NCBI GenBank assembly: GCA_903904495.1
Contig: CAIVCU010000139.1
Location: 1 to 9,854 of the forward strand
Origin: an uncultured Chlorobiaceae bacterium
GTDB taxonomy: Bacteria; Bacteroidota; Chlorobiia; Chlorobiales; Chlorobiaceae
Length of the DNA: 9,854 bases
Direction: 5' to 3'
In this document: positions 6,763-9,854 of the stretch, piece by piece
Position numbering within the stretch: the stretch's first letter is position 1
How the letters are laid out: every line of letters begins with the position of its first letter
Notes under the pieces: model-generated
Told to the model about the DNA's origin: nothing
What the model saw: the letters and a program-made list of their open reading frames with translations, nothing else
Database searches by the model: none
Made by a program: the position numbers and the translations under genes

Positions 6763-7590
6763 TTAACTGCCTTTGATTTTCAGGATAGATTGAGCACCGG
6801 TTCCGGTGCTCTTCTGGCGTTCAACCAGTCCTTCGGTAATGAGGTCACTGATAATGTCCTCAAGATCCCAAGGGCAGGAAGCATATTTTTCACTGATCTC
6901 CTGGAGAAACATACCATCGTTATTGACAAGTTCCTTGATGAGTTTTCCGCGATACCATCGCTTTGAGCCCTGAAATTTTGACTGCTTTGTCAGGGGGCGT
7001 ATACCACTCTTTTTACTGGTCAGTACAAGAGAGCCATAGTCCATCAATGCATTATGCCAGTCACGGCTTTTTCCAGGCGGAACCAGGTCTTCAGCCTCAT
7101 GCTGCAGTCTATGTGGTGAAATATCTTCAGGAAGCCCTAATTCATAAATCATGATTCTGCGGATATTGGTGTCGACAGCCGCTGTATCAAAATTGTCGGC
7201 AAATACAGGAATCGATCGACAGGTATACTCACCAATACCGGGAAGGGTTTTCAGTATCGCGGGATCTCCTGGAACTATTCCTCCATAAGAGTCCATAATG
7301 AGAGCGGCACATCGCTGGAGCCTTAGAGCTCTTGAGTTGTAGCCAAGGCCGCTCCAGAGCGACAGCACCTCTCGAAGCGGAGCAGATGCAAGTGTGGCAA
7401 TATCGGGAAATTGATGCAACCATGCCTCAAACCTCGGAACCACCCTTTCCGCCTGAGTCTGCTGGAGCATGATTTCGCTGATCATGACGGCATACCGATC
7501 GGTAGTATTCCTCCAGGGAAACGACCGTCCATTCAACCGGTAAAATTCAAATATCTTTGCGCGGAAAAGTTCAATATCCTGCTTTTTCAA
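6763..7590 (-). CDS. MutY-like HhH-GPD DNA glycosylase without Fe-S cluster motif
   Basis: 275 residues of the MutY/EndoIII type. Visible: FPWRNTTDRY (24-33), SEIMLQQTQ (38-46) with Glu39 in the MutY catalytic-Glu position, GLGYNSRA (81-88), the helix-hairpin-helix LPGIGEYTC (116-124) with Tyr122 as in many MutY and in archaeal Mig, and VDTNIRRI (139-146) with catalytic Asp140. The enzyme should remove a mispaired base, most likely adenine opposite 8-oxoG. After HNALMDYGSLVLT, where MutY carries the C-x6-C-x2-C-x5-C cluster, no cysteine is present. The C-terminus is a short winged-helix-like stretch in place of the NUDIX-like 8-oxoG-sensing domain, making it about 75 residues shorter than E. 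coli MutY. The start is TTG (7588-7590), chosen because TAAGGA lies 9 nt upstream and a stop follows at 7603-7605. A T/U mismatch glycosylase is the alternative. Confidence 0.82.
   Translation of the reverse strand: MKKQDIELFRAKIFEFYRLNGRSFPWRNTTDRYAVMISEIMLQQTQAERVVPRFEAWLHQFPDIATLASAPLREVLSLWSGLGYNSRALRLQRCAALIMDSYGGIVPGDPAILKTLPGIGEYTCRSIPVFADNFDTAAVDTNIRRIMIYELGLPEDISPHRLQHEAEDLVPPGKSRDWHNALMDYGSLVLTSKKSGIRPLTKQSKFQGSKRWYRGKLIKELVNNDGMFLQEISEKYASCPWDLEDIISDLITEGLVERQKSTGTGAQSILKIKGS
6792..6811. repeat. Perfect 9-bp inverted repeat in the 3' end of the glycosylase gene
   Basis: GAGCACCGG and CCGGTGCTC flank two bases, forming a compact GC-rich stem-loop, in the codons for the near-C-terminal KSTGTGA of the glycosylase and 73-93 nt beyond the stop of the convergent acyl-CoA synthetase gene. 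No T run follows on either strand, so it is not a classical terminator, but it could block or stabilise 3' ends of either transcript. Confidence 0.6.
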
Positions 7591-7599
7591 TACGCTTGT

Positions 7600-7605
7600 T
7601 CCTTA
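7600..7605 (-). promoter_or_regulatory. Shine-Dalgarno that fixes the TTG start of the glycosylase
   Basis: TAAGGA on the minus strand is 9 nt upstream of TTG at 7590. No ATG or GTG start exists between the upstream in-frame stop and Met36, so this site supports the TTG start. Confidence 0.6.
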
Positions 7606-7626
7606 AGAGTGATAATTTATCTCACA

Positions 7627-7803
7627 TCAGTTGCTTTTCCCCAAAGAGGTTTCGGCATAACAGAATATGGCACCGCCATCAAGAACAAACTCCTGAACAA
7701 CAAGTTCGTTCAGGGTATAATCGCCAGTAACCAAAGGACGCGGATCTAACTGAGACTCAATTCTTTTTGATACAGGGCTTGAAAGCGTTTGCTCTGTCTT
7801 CAT
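7627..7803 (-). CDS. Small hypothetical protein (58 aa) upstream of the glycosylase
   Basis: A 58-codon ORF runs from ATG 7801-7803 to TGA 7627-7629, with an in-frame stop just upstream (7810-7812). The product starts MKTEQTLSSPVSKRIES and ends with an acidic-hydrophobic part, ELVVQEFVLDGGAIFC, then AETSLGKSN. No family is recognised and there are no membrane segments. Support for it being real: codon use resembles the neighbours, the same strand and only 36 bp to the glycosylase start suggest co-transcription, and the frame is better composed than antisense shadows. Against: no visible Shine-Dalgarno and the short length. It could be the remnant of a longer gene. Confidence 0.5.
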   Translation of the reverse strand: MKTEQTLSSPVSKRIESQLDPRPLVTGDYTLNELVVQEFVLDGGAIFCYAETSLGKSN

Positions 7804-8076
7804 ATTTTTTTATGTGCCCTAATGCCATGCTTGCCAAGATACAATTTAAGCTGTTGCGGGCAACGCACCACAATTACTCATCACTGCCGACTGCCCACTG
7901 CCAACTCTTCCCTCTCCCACCGAACTCTTCCCTGTCACCCCGAACTCCTGTGAGGGGTCTAACTTAAAGGCTCGACGGAGTAGAATTGTAAGTTATTGTT
8001 GCGGGTTGTAAATTACGGTAGTTATCTCCTCATACTGCATTGATAATCGCGCAAATACACTAAACTCATTCATAAT
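7804..8076. other. Intergenic region with tandem repeats, upstream of csm
   Basis: 273 bp between the divergent small ORF and the chlorosome gene. Contents: a GTTGC/GCAAC mini-hairpin near 7853-7864, the tandem-repeat patch 7883-7960, and AT-rich sequence 7975-8076 that should carry the csm promoter. No Shine-Dalgarno is evident directly before the csm ATG. Confidence 0.5.
7883..7960. repeat. Compound tandem repeat: heptamers then 20-mers
   Basis: Four consecutive 7-nt units start at 7883 (ACTGCCG, ACTGCCC, ACTGCCA, ACTCTTC). They run into three 20-nt units at 7901-7920, 7921-7940 and 7941-7960; the first two differ at four positions, while the third shares CGAACTC and then diverges into GTGAGGGG. 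ACCCC (7937-7941) and GGGGT (7954-7958) can close a stem-loop over the third unit. A part of this motif recurs inverted at 9832-9841. Confidence 0.65.
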
Positions 8077-8706
8077 ATGAATGTTATAATTAACGACAAG
8101 ATTTGCGCCTCTTCCGTCGGGCAGACCCTCGGCAAATCAGCAAGGCTCAACCACAGTCATGTGGGATATATCTGCGGCGGGCACGGAGTATGCCAGGCCA
8201 GTTACGTGACCGTGCAAGAGGGTGTCGACTGTCTGGCGCCGCTTAGCGACGTAGAAAAGGCTTTTCTCTCTCCTCGCCAGATTGCAGGTGGCGGACGCAT
8301 GGCCTGCCAGGCCACGATTGCTAAAGAGGGTACAGTCAAAGCGCTTTCACGCCCTGAAGAGGTTCGTCGAATGCTTTTCACCAACCCGCTGGCGTTATTC
8401 ACCTACGGAGCGGAAATGGGTCGGGACACCCTTCAGCAGATCGTTCCCGGCATCAGCAACCTTATCGGTCGCATTGTGAAGGGGGAGATGGACAGCAAGA
8501 ATGCTATCGGAGACCTTATGGAGTCTGTCAGTGGCGCCTTCGGACTTGTATTTGAAACCCTTCCGGAATATCTTCCCTTCAAAGAGCAAATCAGGAGCCT
8601 TGTCGGAAATCTGCCTGTTCAGCTGCCATTTTCGACGCAGCAGACGACTGAAAGCGAGATTGAGAGTATTAAGAGATTATTCGTAAATAATTTTCATATC
8701 CAGTAG
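8077..8706 (+). CDS. Chlorosome envelope protein of the CsmI/CsmJ/CsmX type, 3' end replaced by an IS
   Basis: 209 residues as it stands. Residues 1-85 form an adrenodoxin-type ferredoxin domain (YICGGHGVCQ, VTVQEG, DCLAPLSDVEKAFLS, GGRMACQATI) characteristic of CsmI/J/X, the Fe-S proteins of the chlorosome envelope thought to control redox quenching of bacteriochlorophyll energy transfer. Residues ~90-199 are the envelope part with amphipathic helices. Cys33, Cys39 and Cys77 are present, but the expected third ligand is Ser42 (AGT at 8200-8202). The left end of an IS5-type element begins at 8673, so residues 200-209 (RLFVNNFHIQ) and the stop come from the IS. The likely original C-terminus lies at 9595-9675; rejoining gives about 224 residues, near the 220-245 known for the family. 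Function after these changes is doubtful. Confidence 0.85.
   Translation: MNVIINDKICASSVGQTLGKSARLNHSHVGYICGGHGVCQASYVTVQEGVDCLAPLSDVEKAFLSPRQIAGGGRMACQATIAKEGTVKALSRPEEVRRMLFTNPLALFTYGAEMGRDTLQQIVPGISNLIGRIVKGEMDSKNAIGDLMESVSGAFGLVFETLPEYLPFKEQIRSLVGNLPVQLPFSTQQTTESEIESIKRLFVNNFHIQ
8673..8690 (+). repeat. Left terminal inverted repeat of the IS
   Basis: GAGATTATTCGTAAATAA; pairs with 9577-9594 at 16 of 18 positions. It overlaps the 3' end of the csm reading frame and encodes the foreign residues that replace the native tail. Confidence 0.85.
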
Positions 8707-8755
8707 CAAAGTATTATTTTTCTCCCAAAAGTAATTTATTACAATGGGAGAAGTT

Positions 8756-9271
8756 ATGCCAAAACTCAAATCATGGGAAGTATCTGACTCGTTCTGGAAT
8801 GTGGTTGAGCCACTTATACCTCCACCCGAGAGGGATCCAAATAAAGAGTACAAACGAAAATCAGGAGGAGGACGCAAACCGATCCGATCAAGAACGATCT
8901 TTGAAGGCATTATGTTTGTCCTGCGAACAGGTTGTCAGTGGCAAGCCTTGCCAAAAGAACGGTTTGGCAGTCCCAGTGCCATTTACACCCATTTTGCACG
9001 ATGGCAGCGTAAAGGCTTTTTTCTTGCACTCTGGCAGAAGGGGCTTGCAGAATATGATGATATGGAAGGAATAGCATGGAAGTGGCAAAGCATAGATGGC
9101 GCCATGACGAAAGCTCCGCTTGCACAAGAAACTGTTGGACGAAATCCAACGGACAGGGGAAAAAAAAGGCACAAAGCGCAATATACTGGTAGACGGGCGT
9201 GGGGTCCCGCTCTCGATAGTCGTAACCGGAGCAAACCGGCACGATGTCACTCAACTGAAAGCAGTGCTTGA
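8756..9271 (+). CDS. IS5-family transposase, first frame (OrfA)
   Basis: 171 codons from the ATG at 8756, chosen over the in-frame ATG at 8744 because GGGAG (8747-8751) sits 4 nt before it. The N-terminal IS5-type domain is clear: SDSFWNVVEPLIPPP, GGGRKPIRSRTIFEGIMFVL, RTGCQWQALPKERFGSPS, with the first catalytic Asp in WQSIDGAMTK (Asp114). Homology continues through GRNPTDRGKK (128-137); after the A8 run at 9160-9167 the frame becomes unrelated sequence that ends at 9271. By itself it lacks the second Asp and the Glu, so it cannot be a full transposase; it might act as a DNA-binding regulator. Confidence 0.85.
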   Translation: MPKLKSWEVSDSFWNVVEPLIPPPERDPNKEYKRKSGGGRKPIRSRTIFEGIMFVLRTGCQWQALPKERFGSPSAIYTHFARWQRKGFFLALWQKGLAEYDDMEGIAWKWQSIDGAMTKAPLAQETVGRNPTDRGKKRHKAQYTGRRAWGPALDSRNRSKPARCHSTESSA

Positions 9272-9590
9272 AAATATTGTGGTTAATCGTCCAGATAGCG
9301 AACAACACCTTTGTGCTGATAAAGGATATAAAGGAAAGCCCGCCCTTCTGATTATTCTATCTGAACGGTATATTCCTCATGTAAAACAACTTAACGAAGA
9401 GGTTCAGGAGAAAAAAGATAACCCGAATTACAAGGCTCGCAGATGGGTTGTAGAAGTATCTCACTCATGGTTCAATCGGTTTCGCAAGATTCTGGTTAGG
9501 TTTGAAAAGCTTAACGAACGATATGAGGCATTGTTGTTCATGGCGGCATCTATCATAGCGTTCAGAAAAGTTGGGTTTATTTACGAATAG
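9120..9590 (+). CDS. IS5-family transposase, second frame (OrfB)
   Basis: The open frame carries the rest of the DDE domain: GTKRNILVDGRGVPLSIVV, TGANRHD, HLCADKGYKGK (second catalytic Asp, position 188 in the fused product) and ARRWVVEVSHSWFNRFRK (catalytic Glu233). The frame opens at a TTG at 9120, but a genuine independent start is not evident; expression more likely needs a shift from the first frame. Skipping one base of the run of eight A (9160-9167) joins the frames into a 277-residue transposase. The stop codon at 9588-9590 lies inside the right terminal repeat. Confidence 0.85.
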   Translation: MHKKLLDEIQRTGEKKGTKRNILVDGRGVPLSIVVTGANRHDVTQLKAVLENIVVNRPDSEQHLCADKGYKGKPALLIILSERYIPHVKQLNEEVQEKKDNPNYKARRWVVEVSHSWFNRFRKILVRFEKLNERYEALLFMAASIIAFRKVGFIYE

Positions 9591-9594
9591 GCTC
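9577..9594 (-). repeat. Right terminal inverted repeat of the IS
   Basis: Complement of the left end at 16 of 18 positions (TTATTTACGAATAGGCTC on the plus strand). It contains the last codons and stop of OrfB. Confidence 0.85.
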
Positions 9595-9675
9595 ATAATC
9601 TTTCGCATGTCCCCAGTCGCGCAGGGCATCAAGGTTGCCGAGAAAGAGGCACTCCTGAAATTAATGTGTGATTAA
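9595..9675 (+). pseudogene. Probable displaced 3' end of the csm gene
   Basis: Immediately after the IS, an open stretch of 26 codons plus TAA (9673-9675) lies in the same numerical frame as csm (position 1 modulo 3). It reads ..FRMSPVAQGIKVAEKEALL.. and has GC-rich third positions typical of coding DNA here, with a helical, charged character suiting a CsmI/J/X C-terminus. Rejoined to csm codon 199 it gives about 224 residues. It has no start of its own. If the target duplication is TAA or TTAA rather than 2 bp, the junction would be out of frame, so this remains an inference. Confidence 0.5.
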
Positions 9676-9816
9676 AGGATAACCCTACAAATTCGGTGAA
9701 GAACCTCCATGGATAATATCGTTTAAGATAATTTAATATATAGGGTTAATGTGATTTTATATTTAATGAAAAAGATGACTTTTATCGCTATTCAACAACG
9801 TCCCCTAATTTTGTAG

Positions 9817-9841
9817 GGGGCAGGGGGCAGTGAAGAGTTGG
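9817..9841 (-). repeat. Inverted partial copy of the 7883-7920 repeat motif
   Basis: On the minus strand this reads CCAACTCTTC then ACTGCCCCCTGCC. The first ten bases are identical to 7901-7910 and the rest resembles the ACTGCCC heptamers. The two copies lie on either side of the csm/IS locus in opposite orientation. Confidence 0.5.
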
Positions 9842-9854
9842 GGGGAGGAGATGG

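Larger units (their letters stand above)
8673..9594 (+). mobile_element. IS5-family insertion sequence, about 922 bp
   Basis: Both ends carry an 18-bp terminal inverted repeat matching at 16 positions: GAG-AT-TATTCGTAAATAA at 8673-8690 and, on the complementary strand of 9577-9594, GAG-CC-TATTCGTAAATAA. A DDE transposase in two frames fills the element. Flanks are TTAA on the left and ATAA on the right; TAA or TA is the best candidate target duplication but is not perfectly placed. The element sits inside the csm gene. Confidence 0.85.
9595..9854. other. Region right of the IS
   Basis: Apart from the probable csm tail, 260 bp with no gene visible. It is AT-rich at 9715-9775. TAACCCTA (9680-9687) and TAGGGTTA (9741-9748) form a distant 8-bp inverted repeat; CCCCTA (9802-9807) and TAGGGG (9814-9819) form a short hairpin without a T run; G-rich sequence resembling the reverse complement of the 7883-7920 repeats follows to the window end. 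Confidence 0.5.

Noticed and set aside
7883..7960. CRISPR array
   Set aside because: The repeats are directly tandem, degenerate, and have no spacers; no cas gene is present.
7411..7967. Plus-strand ORFs of 112 and 66 codons
   Set aside because: The first is opposite the glycosylase and the small upstream gene; the second runs through the tandem-repeat patch and has a low-complexity Pro/Ser product.
8888..9308. Several minus-strand ORFs across the transposase
   Set aside because: They are antisense shadows of the DDE transposase, whose motifs account for this DNA.
9680..9748. TAACCCTA/TAGGGTTA as IS ends or an attachment site
   Set aside because: Only 8 bp, no coding content between, and no matching direct duplication; likely chance in AT-rich DNA.

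Overview
The window looks like chromosomal DNA of a green sulfur bacterium (Chlorobiaceae; Chlorobium, Pelodictyon or Prosthecochloris type). The decisive evidence is a gene at 8077 with the ferredoxin-like N-terminus of the chlorosome envelope proteins CsmI/CsmJ/CsmX, a family known only from chlorosome-bearing Chlorobi. The moderate GC content, weak Shine-Dalgarno sequences and generally Gram-negative gene set fit this. Family assignments were made by eye; no searches were run.

Left part, 1-3556, minus strand: a tight cluster read right to left. It holds an integral membrane protein of the lysylphosphatidylglycerol-synthase-TM/HpnL type, then a GT-B-like putative glycosyltransferase (ATGA overlap), then a CMP-sugar (acylneuraminate-type) cytidylyltransferase, then an iron-containing-alcohol-dehydrogenase homolog running off the left edge. 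The likely common theme is making a CMP-activated acidic sugar, transferring it, and displaying or moving a surface glycan or glycolipid. The exact sugar cannot be read from the sequence.

Middle, 3557-7803: an AT-rich divergent intergenic region, containing a terminator-like hairpin facing left that no annotated gene explains; a stand-alone Pal/OmpA-type lipoprotein gene with a strong hairpin after it; a long-chain acyl-CoA synthetase; and, convergent to it, a MutY-like DNA glycosylase that lacks the 4Fe-4S cysteines and the C-terminal NUDIX-like domain. A 58-codon small ORF lies immediately upstream of the glycosylase gene, probably co-transcribed with it.

Right part, 7804-9854: a short tandem-repeat patch (heptamers followed by 20-mers), then the chlorosome gene. 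This gene has two lesions or oddities. A serine replaces the third of the four expected cluster cysteines, and a 922-bp IS5-type insertion sequence (8673-9594) is inserted at codon 199/200. The IS supplies the last ten codons and the stop. The displaced 3' end of the gene appears to survive beyond the IS, in the same frame, at 9595-9675. The transposase itself is split into two frames at a run of eight A residues. An inverted partial copy of the repeat motif seen before the csm gene closes the window. No tRNA, rRNA or CRISPR array was seen.
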